DNA from: Teratosphaeria epicoccoides
Lineage: Eukaryota; Ascomycota; Dothideomycetes; Mycosphaerellales; Teratosphaeriaceae
Direction: 5' to 3'
NCBI GenBank assembly: GCA_021401465.1
Contig: JADDMT010000101.1
Span: 1-64,000, forward strand
DNA length: 64,000 nt
This document shows, piece by piece, positions 30,673-41,419 of this stretch. A program made the position numbers and the translations under genes. Below the pieces are notes generated by a model, which saw only the letters and a program-made list of their open reading frames with translations, had not been told where the DNA came from and did no database searches. Within the stretch, counting starts at the first letter, position 1. Each line of letters starts with the position of its first letter.

Positions 30673-31156
30673 ATGATTGCTCTTTACTCCCTGCTCGCCC
30701 TCTGGACGCCCACCATACTGGCCGACGTCGGCACAGCAGGCCACTACAATCCGCCCTACCAGCCAACAGCCTGCTGGAACGGCGATGCATCCCAGTTCCC
30801 GTCCTCCAACTTGTTCGGCTGTGCAAACGAGGGGATATGGGACAACGTAAGCCGAAGCGATGGGTTACGCGGCACAGTATATCAGCTCAGTTCCTGACCT
30901 TGTGTGTCTGTACTTCTAGGGAGCCGCGTGCGGCCGCCAATATCTCGTACGATGCATCTCGGCGGCGAGCTCGGGTACTTGCAAACCTGGGGTTCAGATT
31001 CAGATCACGATACTGGATTACTGTGGGAACGATCCGGGGAAATATGCTCCTCATGGCAGGTTCGGGAACACGATTACATTGAGCAATATCGCGTATGATA
31101 GGATTGCAGACCGCAAGAAGGCGGGGCAGGTTAATGTAGAATTTATGCAGGTTTGA
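30673..31156 (+). CDS. Secreted EG45-like / plant natriuretic peptide-like DPBB protein
   Basis: Secreted double-psi beta-barrel protein of the expansin/EG45/plant-natriuretic-peptide-like group, 136 residues. Exons 30673-30846 and 30920-31156 flank a 73-base intron (GTAAGC..CTAG), phase 0. MIALYSLLALWTPTILA is the signal peptide. The mature part starts VGTAGHYNPPYQPTACW, then FGCANEGIWDNGAACG across the exon junction, then YLVRCIS and CGNDPGKYAPHG, ending INVEFMQV-like (VNVEFMQV). Six cysteines (TACWN, GCANE, AACGR, VRCIS, TCKPG, YCGND) match the family pattern. Plant natriuretic peptides regulate water and ion balance, and some plant pathogens secrete mimics. Whether this protein has that role is inference. 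Confidence 0.85.
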
Positions 31157-31422
31157 GGGAGCGAGACCAATATGCGCAGATGGCTTAGGGTTGAGGGTGA
31201 TAGCGCTAGGTAGGTAGCGGTGGTAGTGACATGTCAAGTCCACTGAGGCACGCAATTCTTGAGGAATCACTCTCGCATATTGCGCTCAGCATTTCCACTT
31301 GTTGATCTATTCGCATGTACAACATAACAACCAGACATGCGCGATTCGTAAACATCAAGTATAAGTTTACCTTCCCATTCTGCTCGGGTCCTACTCGCTT
31401 GCTCCAGAGATTTTCTTATACA
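31157..31422. other. Short intergenic region
   Basis: About 265 bases holding the 3' end of the DPBB gene and the TRM1 promoter. No other feature seen. Confidence 0.5.
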
Positions 31423-33664
31423 ATGACCGAGTCAGAGCAGGCAGTCAGTATCACTGCGCTGCCAAAAGCCGGACAACTGGTCGAGCATGACGGCAAGAGG
31501 TACACGACCATAAGAGAAGGCAGAGCGCATATCCTGATCCCGCCCAACACGCGCACCTCGGTAGATCCTAAGAAGAGCAAGTCAGGTGAGCGAGCGCAGA
31601 CTCCTATCCTCCAGCGCAGCCACTTCAACATGGCTAACGCATCTTTTGTGCTTAGGAAATGGCAGTGGGCCAGGCGAGGTCGATCAGAATGTGTTCTATA
31701 ACCCCATCCAGCAATTCAATCGCGATCTGAGTGTCTTGGCTATCAAGGCCTTTGGCGAGGATTTGTGCGCGAGGAGGATTGTGGAGAGAAAGAAAGGCGA
31801 GGAAAAGAAGAAGGCGGCGAATGAGAGGAAGTATTCAAGGAAGGGGAAACCGAAGAAGCCGGAAGAGGAGGGTGCTATCCAGAATGGCAACTGCGGTCAG
31901 CAAGTGCATATCGAGACGATTGTGAATGAGAAAAAGAGGAATAGGGATGAGGAGATGGGTGATGAGGAAGCCTCAGCGAAGCTGCAGAAGAGTGGACACG
32001 AAGCTGCTAGACGCGATGACATGGCAGAGACTGCCACACTCCAGGTGCAGCCTGCGGCAGAGACGTACGGCCAAGCGAGCAATATCAGCCCGCTGCGAGA
32101 ATGGAAACCCGAGTTTCGCATCTTGGACGCTCTTTCTGCAACCGGTCTTCGCGCACTACGCTACGCCAGCGAAATACCGTGCGCGACTTCTGTTACCGCC
32201 AACGACCTCCTTCCGACCGCCACAGCCGCAATACGCACGAACGTCCGGCACAACAATCTCAAATCGAAGATTGAGGTCAGCACCGGAAACGCCATCGGGC
32301 ACATGTACCATGTTGCTTTCCCACCTGAGCAGACCCATGGTCCGAGACATGAGAGTAAGAAATACGATGTCATTGATCTGGATCCCTACGGGACGGCCGC
32401 CCCATTTATTGACTCGGCATTGCAAGCATTGAACGATGGCGGCATGCTGTGTGTAACGTGCACCGACTCAGCTGTATGGGCCAGCTGCGGCTATAGTGAA
32501 AAGACATTCAGTTTGTACGGAGGCATGCCGATCAAGGGCGCGCACAGTCACGAAGGCGGATTGCGTTTGATTATCCAATCGGTGGCCGCCACGGCAGCGA
32601 AGTACGGAATGGCCATTGAGCCATTGCTGAGTTTGAGCATCGACTTCTATGTCCGCATCTTCATCCGCGTCAATAAGAGTCCGGCCGATGTCAAATTCTT
32701 GTCAGGGAAGACGATGTTGACTTATGGTTGCGATGCTGGATGTGGCGCTTATATGACACAATTTCTCGGTCGCAACACACGGCAAACTGGCAAAGCTCCT
32801 GCCAAAGACGGCAACGACAAGGATCCTGCCTACTGGTTCAAACACTTGATTGCTCAAGCACCGAGTGCCGATCGGTTATGCGAGCACTGTCGCAGTAAGA
32901 TGCATGTTGCCGGGCCGATGTGGGGAGGACCACTACATAACGCGAGCTTTGTTGAGAAGTTAATGAAAGATGTCGAAGAGACTGATGCACAGACCTATGG
33001 CACGAAGAAGCGAGTAGAAGGAATGCTCGATACTGCCCTTTCAGAGCTCCTCGTAATCCCCGAAGCCGAGCGCATCTGGTCCTCATCATCTCCTTCTTCC
33101 GCGCAAGACGCCGCCATCATCAAAACACCACCGGAAACCATTGACCAGCATCCCTTTTTCTTCATACCATCGGCGATCGCGAAGGTGATCCATTGTATAT
33201 CACCGCCTGAAGCGCCGATAAAGGGCGCGCTGAGGGCCTTAGGGTACAAGGCGACACGTTCGCATTGCAAGCCGGGCAGTATCAAGACCGATGCGCCTTG
33301 GAACGTGATTTGGGAAGTCATGCGCGAGTGGACGAGGCAAAAGCACCCGATCAAGGAAGGTAGTCTGAGAGATGGGCAGCCGGGGTGGAGGATCATGGCG
33401 AAGGCGCGTCCTATTGCTTCAGCCACTGCCGACAATGGCGTCGAAATTGAGGCTGGTGCGCAGCAAGAGGGCGTGTTGGAGGATGTTGATTCAGGCGAGC
33501 AGCAGGAGGGCAGTCAGAAATCGAAAGGAGTGGATGTGGCGAAATTAAAAGTCAGGTTTGATGAGGTACTGGGCAAGGACAAGCAGGCCAAAAGGCTGGT
33601 GAGATATCAGACGAATCCACGGGAGAATTGGGGCCCGATGACCAGGGCCAAGGGGAACGAGTAG
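31423..33664 (+). CDS. trm1: tRNA (guanine(26)-N(2))-dimethyltransferase TRM1
   Basis: SAM-dependent enzyme that makes N2,N2-dimethylguanosine at position 26 of nuclear and mitochondrial tRNAs. Two exons, 31423-31585 and 31656-33664; the 70-base intron starts GTGAGC and ends TTAG. Total 723 residues. The start region GRAHILIPPNT and exon 2 FYNPIQQFNRDLSVLAI are conserved. The SAM pocket is LDALSATGLRALRYA, the catalytic motif DLDPYGTAAPFIDSAL, and the C-terminal zinc-type region has CDAGCG and CEHC with HVAGPMWGGPLH. A Lys/Glu-rich insertion of about 110 residues separates the N-terminus from the SAM domain, and an acidic, glutamine-rich tail follows. Confidence 0.95.
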
Positions 33665-33704
33665 AGGATCGCTGTTCGGAAGGCTGCGGCACCGCCAGCA
33701 CGTG

Positions 33705-33743
33705 CCTATGTAAAACATAGGTGTTTCCCCATGTAACACATGG
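33705..33743. terminator. Two adjacent short hairpins downstream of TRM1
   Basis: Forty bases after the TRM1 stop there are two consecutive inverted repeats: cctatgtaaaacatagg (33705-33721, 7-bp stem) and ccatgtaacacatgg (33729-33743, 6-bp stem). They would lie in the 3' UTR or termination region. A role in 3'-end formation is inference only. Confidence 0.4.
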
Positions 33744-33921
33744 TTGTGGATCTCTATGAACAGATGTGAGTCTCTAGGGAAAACATAGGTAGGTCCAGGC
33801 CAGTTCGACCAGCTGCTGCCCATTTCAGCTACAATAAGACGTCTCTCATTGATTTCTGTCACTTCTTCCCCCTTTTCTTTCTTCTTCGACAGCGCCGGTA
33901 TACACGCACAAGTCACAAGAC

Positions 33922-34087
33922 ATGCGCCTTCGCACTGCTGCTCTTGCCCTGCTCCTGCCCGGCATCGCGCTCACGGAACTGCACGACGCCTGGTGCGATG
34001 ACGGTACCCAGGGCGACCAATCATGCGAGAATGCAGGCTATCATACATTCTGCGTGAGTTGCATCACCTTGTGAAACCGCGACACTC

Positions 34088-34127
<40 letters not shown>

Positions 34128-34251
34128 TCTCTCTCTCTCTCTGAGCATGGGCTTGACTGGTACTGATGGAGCGGGTTTTCAATAGCGACGAATGGTGTGC
34201 CAGGTGCTGGTAATGTCAAAGGAAGCGTTTATTGTACAAGCTGACGATTGA
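33922..34251 (+). CDS. Small secreted cysteine-containing protein, exon 2 uncertain
   Basis: Exon 1 (33922-34053) opens with a signal peptide, MRLRTAALALLLPGIALT, then a short mature part with WCDDGTQGDQSCENAGYHTFC (split: three cysteines). It ends at a perfect GTGAGT donor. The intron contains a CT/CA microsatellite and probably ends at AATAG (34185), about 20 bases after a TACTGAT branch-like site. Exon 2 read in phase gives a 21-codon tail stopping at 34251. Read one base off, it gives NGVPGAGNVKGSVYC and a stop, which looks more like a secreted protein's end, so the true acceptor may differ or a base may be missing. Convergent with another small secreted protein at 34621-34893. Confidence 0.5.
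34088..34141. repeat. Compound CT/CA microsatellite
   Basis: A run of CT dinucleotides, then about ten CA, then CT again, inside the predicted intron of the small secreted protein gene. Such tracts are length-variable and would serve as a polymorphic marker. Confidence 0.9.
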
Positions 34252-34620
34252 TGCGGACGACTTGACTACGGCAGAGGAGTGTGCCCCTTGCGGCCTGATA
34301 CATCGATTGATGTGGCAATCGAAGCTGGCAAAAACGCCGCTGGGCAGCAAAACTTTCTGCCTCGAACCCTTTCAACAGAGATTCCTCCCACAACTAGCAT
34401 CACTCTTCGCTCGCCTAGAATCACCGAGGTCGATTCGAAAAGCGCTTGCTGCCCAACTCCTCTCCCTTCCACGCCATCACATTGACTACTCCTTTCCCTT
34501 GCAAACCTGCACCAACTGCCCATTCGTCACTTGGCACGCGTCCTCCCAGTCGCAGTTGTTCAGCGTGTGGAGACCAGGGCGCTTTGTATAGTCGTTCCTG
34601 CACTATAAACGGCATCAGCA

Positions 34621-34893
34621 TCATTGCACACAATCTTGCATTGAGAGCTCCTGGTCTGCTTCCGGACGTACCCAGTCGCGCTCCATCATGTAGTTCCCGC
34701 GCGCCGCTTTACATGCGTTCTGCGTCGCTGGCAAGTCGTTCACGTTGCCGTTCGGGTTCATGCAGCGGCAGAAGAAGTATTCCGCGCCGTAGCCGCAGGT
34801 ACGGGGTTTTTCCTGGCGACGCTCGATCGCGGCGGCGTTGGTGGAAGAAAGGAAGATGGAGGTGGCTAGGCCGAGAGAGATGAAGAACTGCAT
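34621..34893 (-). CDS. Small secreted cysteine-containing protein, 90 aa
   Basis: Single-exon frame of 90 residues starting at ATG 34893. MQFFISLGLATSIFLSSTNAAA is a signal peptide, followed by IERRQ, which looks like a dibasic propeptide cleavage site (ERR). The mature part has CGYGAEYFFCRC, then NACKAARGNY and ends DCVQ, five cysteines in all. The odd count suggests either a free cysteine or a missing terminal exon. The longer upstream frame (to 35037) has no signal sequence and is rejected as the start. It lies tail to tail with the secreted-protein candidate at 33922. No family recognised; effector-like by size, signal peptide and cysteine content only. Confidence 0.55.
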   Translation of the reverse strand: MQFFISLGLATSIFLSSTNAAAIERRQEKPRTCGYGAEYFFCRCMNPNGNVNDLPATQNACKAARGNYMMERDWVRPEADQELSMQDCVQ

Positions 34894-36108
34894 GATGGTT
34901 GGAGTGGTGGGTGGGTGAGCTTGTCGTAGCTTTGATGTGGTGTCTCTGTAGTTGTTGGGACGGGATATCGTGATCGGTGTGGTAGGATTCGCAATGAGAA
35001 GCGGGAGGGGATACTCATATGCCCTTCTGCTGCTCATGAAGCACAGTTTTGTTTGACGTGGTGATTGCTCTTCTATCCTTGGCGCGCATTTGGGTATAAG
35101 TCTTGTCTCGCGTCAGCCCAGGAGAAATATAAGCATACAATACGTCAATCGACCTGACCATCCTCGGCGCGTGCTCTTCAATGAGGCCGGACAGGTGCCA
35201 AGTTCAACGTTTCCAACACCAGAGACATGTCTGCTGTTTTCTCAACATACTAGAGACTCCACTGCCATGCCGCCGGGGCTGACCCGAAACACGTTACGTA
35301 CAGAAGGTAACACGTCACGACCACTGAAGTGGTCATGACCTTCGCGGCTGTCCAAGGCCGAGTTGTGCACTGCCTCTTTCCTTGCTGTAAGGCGCCGCGC
35401 AGTGATCTTGGTGGACGAGTCTTTTAAGGGTCGATCTATCCATCTACCCGGCAATTCCAGCGCGTATCTGAGGCCTAGATCTAACCGGTGCTAGTAAGAG
35501 AGCATTTGTAAGCAGTGAATAGAACAGGCCTCGTTCTATCCAACATCCATCGAGAATCCACAGGTCGCGGCGGCGCGCGTCTTTACAAATACTTTGTTGG
35601 CAATATGAGGTATTCATTTGGGCTTCTATGTTACCGTTGCACGACTGGAAATCGTCATCTCGGAAGTCCGACAGCCAGTTTTCGATGTGAAGAATCCCCA
35701 CGATTCATGGATAGATTGAAATGTTTCCTTGAACTATACCCAGCCGTCCACTGGACCAGATCGGATCTAAGTGTAAGAACCAATCCGAATCGTCCTATGA
35801 TCGTCAGCTCGACTGTGGTGTTTTCCGCGGCAGCACTTGTTACAAGTTCGTCGTGTGCTAGCAATCCCACTGAACTTCGGCTTACAAAGTACGAAGTCTA
35901 GAACCTGCCAATGCTATCAGCGATCTTGATTGCATGGCCGGGCCAATACTGCTGTCTCAGGATCAGCTAGTGAATGGCTCCCCGATTCCGGGATCTTGAG
36001 ATGAAGACTTGGCACAAGGATCAGTGCTCTAACGAGAAGCAAGGAAAGCCCGATCTTCGCCTCTACACGAACCTCACAAATCTACACCGCAGCCTGCCCG
36101 GCAATGCA
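34894..36108. other. Intergenic region
   Basis: About 1.2 kb. Short frames on both strands without domains. The left end is the promoter of the small secreted protein. No supported gene. Confidence 0.5.
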
Positions 36109-36931
36109 TCACTTCAGACCTCCAGACAGCACAATGCTCTGTCCGGTCATGTACCCAGTTTTACACAACATCGTGACAGCATTCGCACACTCTTGCGTGC
36201 TACCCGATCTTCCCACCGGAATGCCACTCGGGTCGCCCGGCGTGCCCTTCAAATCCTCCTCAGTCCTGATCATCCCTGTGCCTGTAATCATCGCCGGTGC
36301 CACATCGTTAAACGTAATGCCATTCTTGCCCATCTTGTTGGCCAAATTCTTGCTCAGACCTTGCACGCCGGCCTTCGAGGCGCTGTAGTGACATCCATTG
36401 ATGCTTGTGCCACCAGCAGCAATCGAGGAGATGTAAATCACCCTACCCCAACCTTGCTCTAGCATGTAAGGAACGGCAAGTTTGGTGATAATAAAGCTGG
36501 AGCGGAGATTAACGGCCATGGTGTAGTCCCATTCTTCTACGGAGATATCGAGGATGTTGGAAGTTCTCTTGCCGTAGCCGGCATTGGCAACGAGGATGTC
36601 TGGATGCTTGCCGTGCTCTTTCTTCACTTCGTCAAAGAGGCGTTGTAGGTCTGCTTCCTTCGCGACATCGCATTGATGTGAGCTCAGCTTCCGATCGCCA
36701 GCCTGCGGTCGGAGCTCATCTATGAGCTGATCAAGTGATGCTTTGTTGGTGCAATAAGTCAGGGCCAGAGCAGTGCCATTGGCGAACAGATCCCTAGCAC
36801 AAGCGGCGCCTATACTGGGCTAACATAAGTGAGCGTTCGAGTTGGTATTGCACGAAACGGACCGTCACCTACCCGCCTGATGCTCCTGTGATCAGTGCCA
36901 GTCTGTCCTGGATCTCGTTATTCAACAACAT
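36109..36931 (-). CDS. Short-chain dehydrogenase/reductase (SDR)
   Basis: Classical SDR of 254 residues in two exons, 36931-36873 and 36814-36109, with a 58-base intron (GTAGGT..CCCAG) placed inside the cofactor motif. TGASGG ends exon 1 and IGAACARDLF continues in exon 2, giving TGxxxGIG. Other landmarks are NAGYG, VNLRSSFIITKL, ISSIAAGGTS (Ser of the triad) and YSASK (Tyr and Lys), then the C-terminal YMTGQSIVLSGGL. This is the 3-oxoacyl-reductase-like layout (FabG type), an NAD(P)H-dependent carbonyl/alcohol oxidoreductase. An Asp after beta-strand 2 versus a basic residue cannot be decided here, so cofactor preference is open. The substrate is unknown. Confidence 0.9.
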
Positions 36932-37473
36932 GGTGTAGTTGCGCGTGCCAGAACCACAGCGAGCTCTTACTCGTGTACTTATTCTAAGCCGCAGTATGAC
37001 TGAAGCAATTGCCGACAGATACCCCGCCGGCAGTAGACGGCGAACGTGAGTGATTGTATATTCGGTAAGCCGCTTACTGGCGTCTGAAGGCAAGGATTGT
37101 ATGAGCAGAGGAGTTATCGCGGCTTTAGACAAATCATCAAAATCCCACAGCTATGTCGACATTGTCTCTGTGATGGCGAGATCTAAAAGCATAGCACGCG
37201 ACAGCAACGACGCAGAACAAACAGAATCGCCTTCTTCCTGCATGTGCCACTCCAGTCAACCCCAGTTTCATAGATTCTGTTGCTTGTGCTCTCTTGCACT
37301 TGGGCGTGCTAGCAACTTCTCCGTCCTCGGCAGCTGCGATACGAAGATCCGCCATGCTGACGGCACTTGCGAACTATGGAGTCCGGGCTCCTGCAATGCA
37401 ATGCAGCAGGGATATTTAGTCTACAATCGCCACGTGTTGAGCAATTCAGAGGGTCAGATGTCCATTGTCTCGC
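36932..37473. other. Intergenic region
   Basis: About 540 bases upstream of the SDR and downstream of the ABC transporter. No supported gene. Confidence 0.5.
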
Positions 37474-40122
37474 TTAGATCTTGTCGGCGCCGCTGCCACC
37501 AGTAGCACTCTGCGGGTCCACATCGATGAGCGCCTGATCAGATTCGACGACGTCCAGATTTGCAGCAACATCCTGTACATCCTTACTCAGCTGCTTGGAC
37601 CAGAGTGCGACGTATTTGCCATTCTGTTTGATCAGCTCATCGTGAGACCCGCGCTCCACAATCATTCCATCATTGATGACGAGGATGAGGTCGGCGTGCT
37701 GTATTGTCGACAATCGATGTGCAATGACAAATGCAGTCCGGCCAGCCATCAGTCTCTTTAACGCCTTCTGTATCAAGGATTCTGTCTCGGCATCAATCAT
37801 ACTTGTCGCCTCGTCGAGTAGAACGATCTTTGGTTGCCTGAGGATGGCCCTGGCGATCGAGACTCGTTGCAGCTCACCACCAGATAGCTTCACGCCTCGC
37901 TCTCCGACAGTGGCCTTGTACCCATCTGGAAACGTTGTGATCTTGTCATGAATTGCTGCGGCTCTACACGCTTCGTATATCTCCTCGTCTGTTGCATCGA
38001 GGCGCGCATAGCGGATATTCTCGAGCAGGCTCACATTGAAGAGTGATGGATCCTGAGGAACCATGCCGAACGAGTCGCGAAGGCTGTCAAGCGAGACGTG
38101 TCGAATATCTTGGCCGTCAATCGTGATGGAGCCTCCTCGAATATCGTAGTACCGGTACAGAAGCTTCAGGATCGTCGACTTGCCACCCCCAGTCTCTCCA
38201 ACAAACGCGATCGTCTGGCCAGGCTTCGCTCTGAACGTGACTCCCTTCAAGGTCTGTTTTCGCGGGTCGTACGCAAAGTCGACGTTGTCAAACGCCACCT
38301 CGCCAGCTGCGATAGAGATAACGGGTGCGCCAGGATCGGTGGTGACCGACGGCTTGGTCATCATCAGCTGCAACAAGCGCTCAGAGTCCGTCAGCATTTG
38401 TGATACTCTCCGGATTGACCATGAGACCTGCGCGAGTGGCGACTCAATGGACCTCCAATACGCTGTCAGGGTGACGAAAGAGCCGACTGAAGCTCTGCCT
38501 TGGACTACTCTGTACACTGCAAGCGAGATGGCAGCAAGCCGACCAAAGAGCATGATGAAAGATTGCGCACTGCCTCCAATATAATAGGCGAGGTAGTAAT
38601 ACCATTCTGATTTGTTGAACTCGTCGATCACGTCGCCATACCTGTCGCACTCGTATGAACCTCTATTAAAATGAGAGACTGTCTGCCAGTTGTGTATGGC
38701 TTCGTTCTGCACCTTGCTCTCTTGACGCCACGCTGTGTTAAACCGCCGTCTTTGCTTTACGCTCCATGTTGTAGTCTTGGCGCCAATCCAGACATAGGCG
38801 ATTCCAACGAACAAGAGGATCATGGACATGTAGAGATCGAACAGGGTGTAGACGTACACGAAAGCAATGATCAGGTCGAGAAACATTGGTCCCACCTCAA
38901 AGCATACGAACTCCAGCAGACCTTGCAGATTCTGACCCTGCTCGATGGCTCGGATAAGCTCACCGCTGTTCTTCTCACTGTGGAAGTCCATCGACAGTGA
39001 CATAATGTGTCGGAAAGCGGTCGTTCCGATGCTCTTGAAGGCGAACTGCTGTACCGGCAGCTCGCAGAGGGATTTGATGAGCGACAAGCCCGCTTGAGAC
39101 TGTAGCCAGGACAACAGCATCCAGATTCCAACAAGGCGCCACGGCATCCCACCTGTGCCTGCCCTATTGGTGAGCGCGTCTGTAATGAGGCCCAGCTGTC
39201 GAGGGATCAAGAAGTTCAAGAATCGCTGGGCAACAAGAATTGCACCAACGATTGCCAGACAAACCTGGACAAAGCGGTTCTTCGACGGCCACAACATCGG
39301 AATGAAAATCTTGAAGTCTTTCATGTAATTGAGCCAGCTTCCAGACTCCTCGAGGCGCTTGCGTTGCTGAGCCTTGAGCTCTGCGTCCTTATCTGGCTCC
39401 TCAGAGTCAGAGTCGAGGTCGCTATCATCGTCACGAGAATCTTCTTCGGCTACGACTGGGATCGCATGCCCTGTAATGCTGCCATAGTGTGCTCCGTTGG
39501 TGACTTTGTTGGCTTGACCCTGGGCGACACCAACAGCAGACCCGATCGACCCGTTAGCCAGAAGAGGCTCAGACTCATCCGGCTTGACAGTGCTGGTCCG
39601 CCGGTCCTGAAGTGCAAAAGCACTGCCACTGAGACACAAAGCAAGTAGGAACACAACTCTGGCGATCGATGTCATCAGACGCAGGACAGCACTGTTCTGC
39701 TCAGGCGCACCCGAAAGCGCAAGCAGAACCGTACATGGCGTGTCGAAAACGAGAGCCACATACCATGCACCCAGGTATGGATGCCACAACGGCTTTCTGT
39801 TTTCTAGCAAGCCAAGTCCGAGTAATGAGTATGCGACAAGAGAGAGCAATATGTAGATGGTAGTGTCCTGACGCGGCGACCAGTCGGAACGTTTGATCGC
39901 CTGGAGCGTGAGCGACAGACCTTGTCCAACGAAGGTCAACACAACACATGTCAGCAGAAAGATGGCTGACCATCGTCTGAATGCTGCCCCTGCTCTCTTC
40001 GAAGACTGATGGAGGAAGATGACGCCAAACGCTTTTGCTGCCAGGAAGTAGACCACGACGGCGACGGGTGTGGCGTAGTGGAACGATTGCAGTGCGCTTG
40101 ACACCGCGTGAGTGTCTGCCAT
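37474..40122 (-). CDS. Heavy-metal tolerance ABC half-transporter (Hmt1/ABCB type)
   Basis: Vacuolar ABC transporter of the HMT1 group, which moves glutathione- or phytochelatin-bound metals and conjugates into the vacuole. Single exon of 882 residues; the ATG at 40122 is taken because the codon before it is GTG. The extra N-terminal membrane domain (about residues 1-190) and an acidic linker (DDDSDLDSDSEEPDKDAE) are typical of HMT1. An ABC transmembrane domain follows at about 270-570. The single nucleotide-binding domain has Walker A GETGGGKST (about 641), signature LSGGELQ (about 745), Walker B IVLLDEATS (about 765) and the H-loop AHRLST (about 800). One NBD means it works as a dimer. All catalytic residues are present. 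Confidence 0.92.
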   Translation of the reverse strand: MADTHAVSSALQSFHYATPVAVVVYFLAAKAFGVIFLHQSSKRAGAAFRRWSAIFLLTCVVLTFVGQGLSLTLQAIKRSDWSPRQDTTIYILLSLVAYSLLGLGLLENRKPLWHPYLGAWYVALVFDTPCTVLLALSGAPEQNSAVLRLMTSIARVVFLLALCLSGSAFALQDRRTSTVKPDESEPLLANGSIGSAVGVAQGQANKVTNGAHYGSITGHAIPVVAEEDSRDDDSDLDSDSEEPDKDAELKAQQRKRLEESGSWLNYMKDFKIFIPMLWPSKNRFVQVCLAIVGAILVAQRFLNFLIPRQLGLITDALTNRAGTGGMPWRLVGIWMLLSWLQSQAGLSLIKSLCELPVQQFAFKSIGTTAFRHIMSLSMDFHSEKNSGELIRAIEQGQNLQGLLEFVCFEVGPMFLDLIIAFVYVYTLFDLYMSMILLFVGIAYVWIGAKTTTWSVKQRRRFNTAWRQESKVQNEAIHNWQTVSHFNRGSYECDRYGDVIDEFNKSEWYYYLAYYIGGSAQSFIMLFGRLAAISLAVYRVVQGRASVGSFVTLTAYWRSIESPLAQVSWSIRRVSQMLTDSERLLQLMMTKPSVTTDPGAPVISIAAGEVAFDNVDFAYDPRKQTLKGVTFRAKPGQTIAFVGETGGGKSTILKLLYRYYDIRGGSITIDGQDIRHVSLDSLRDSFGMVPQDPSLFNVSLLENIRYARLDATDEEIYEACRAAAIHDKITTFPDGYKATVGERGVKLSGGELQRVSIARAILRQPKIVLLDEATSMIDAETESLIQKALKRLMAGRTAFVIAHRLSTIQHADLILVINDGMIVERGSHDELIKQNGKYVALWSKQLSKDVQDVAANLDVVESDQALIDVDPQSATGGSGADKI

Positions 40123-41419
40123 CACAGGATGTGTCGCTGGTTTGTCGATGAAGAGCCGTTTGCCCCAGTGTTGCTCAGGGCAGTTGCTCTGGACCGTGTC
40201 ACCAATATGAGCATGTGGACGCCTGATTGCTTGCTGTCATATTGATCTCTTGCCCATGATCGTAGGTCCTCTGTCATCCCGTGGAGTCAGAGCAAGGAGA
40301 AGGTTGTTGGAAGGGCGGTTGCGAAATTGTCAGTCAGCTCTGAGCTCTCCATGCGGCTCCTGCCTCGCCCAGTACAGCACGCTGTGCGGTGTGAGGGGGG
40401 GTCAGATTAATGCCATAGGATCAGGCAGGAGGCGGTCAGCAGCTGCACAGCCACAAGTTCAGTCGCTACAGAGATGGAGATACAGTAATAATAACAAAGA
40501 AGGAACGTGGAAGTAAGATCAAGGTTCAGGATGGTCTCGGCCGGGTCGGGGAACATGCGACCTACCTCTTGAAGCCTGTGACGACCAGCGCGGATGGACC
40601 ACCTCCTCAAGCTGAGGTACGGCGGAGGCTGTAGCTGCGTTTTGTCTTTGGCGCACGTACATTTGTAGTCGACACACTCGATGCTCTGCGATTTTCGCCC
40701 TTGCTTCTCTCTGGTGCACAAATGCCAAGACGCTAGCTATCTCGCCGCCGGCCACGTGGTTGGTCGGAGGTGAGACACCACGTGATCAGGCAATACGAAC
40801 GTGGAGTACTGTCGTGAGTCAAGCAGCCAGAGAGGAGTCAGAGCAAACTGCGTTTGGCAGAGAGGATGTCCTTGTCACAAGCATTGGTCCCTCCTGGTTG
40901 GTAGGCATGCCGTTGAAATGACCAGTACAAGCGATTGGCCGGCCCGCTTCGAGGATCAACTAAAACGCAAGAACCCACTAATTATTGAGGACCAGGCCTG
41001 TCCTCCTTAGAATGGACAACCATCCGCATCGCATTGCTGGTGGGCACTCGAACGACTAATCACGTTGAAGACCCGCTCTCCTGCCAATCTTCCGGAGGTG
41101 CCTGAAACGGAACGAGAAGGTCTCACGACCACAAGGCGCAACAGCGCTGACCGACTTCGCCTCTCTGGCCTCCGAAGCAGTACAAGGCCGAACATGTCGT
41201 TCACTCGAGCTCCAGGAGCCAAGATATACTATGGTCTGCTAAGCATCAGCCGATATCATTATCCTCCCTTAGCACTTATCGCCTGCACATTCAAGTCCAT
41301 GATGATCGTCCTTTGAATGTATCGTTCAATTTCCTCAGTCAGACCGAATGGCCATCCCATGCTGCATCGGAGATTCTCGAGGCCTACGGACACTGATGCG
41401 CAAGACCGCAGCGGTACCA
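40123..41419. other. Intergenic region
   Basis: About 1.3 kb. A minus frame at 40519-40755 looks somewhat protein-like but has no ATG and no domain. The left end is the promoter of the ABC transporter. Confidence 0.5.

Noticed and set aside
40519..40755. Possible small minus-strand exon (GEIASVLAFVHQREARAK)
   Set aside because: Looks protein-like but has no ATG; the following GTAGGT donor leads only to a nine-codon tail, and no family is recognised.
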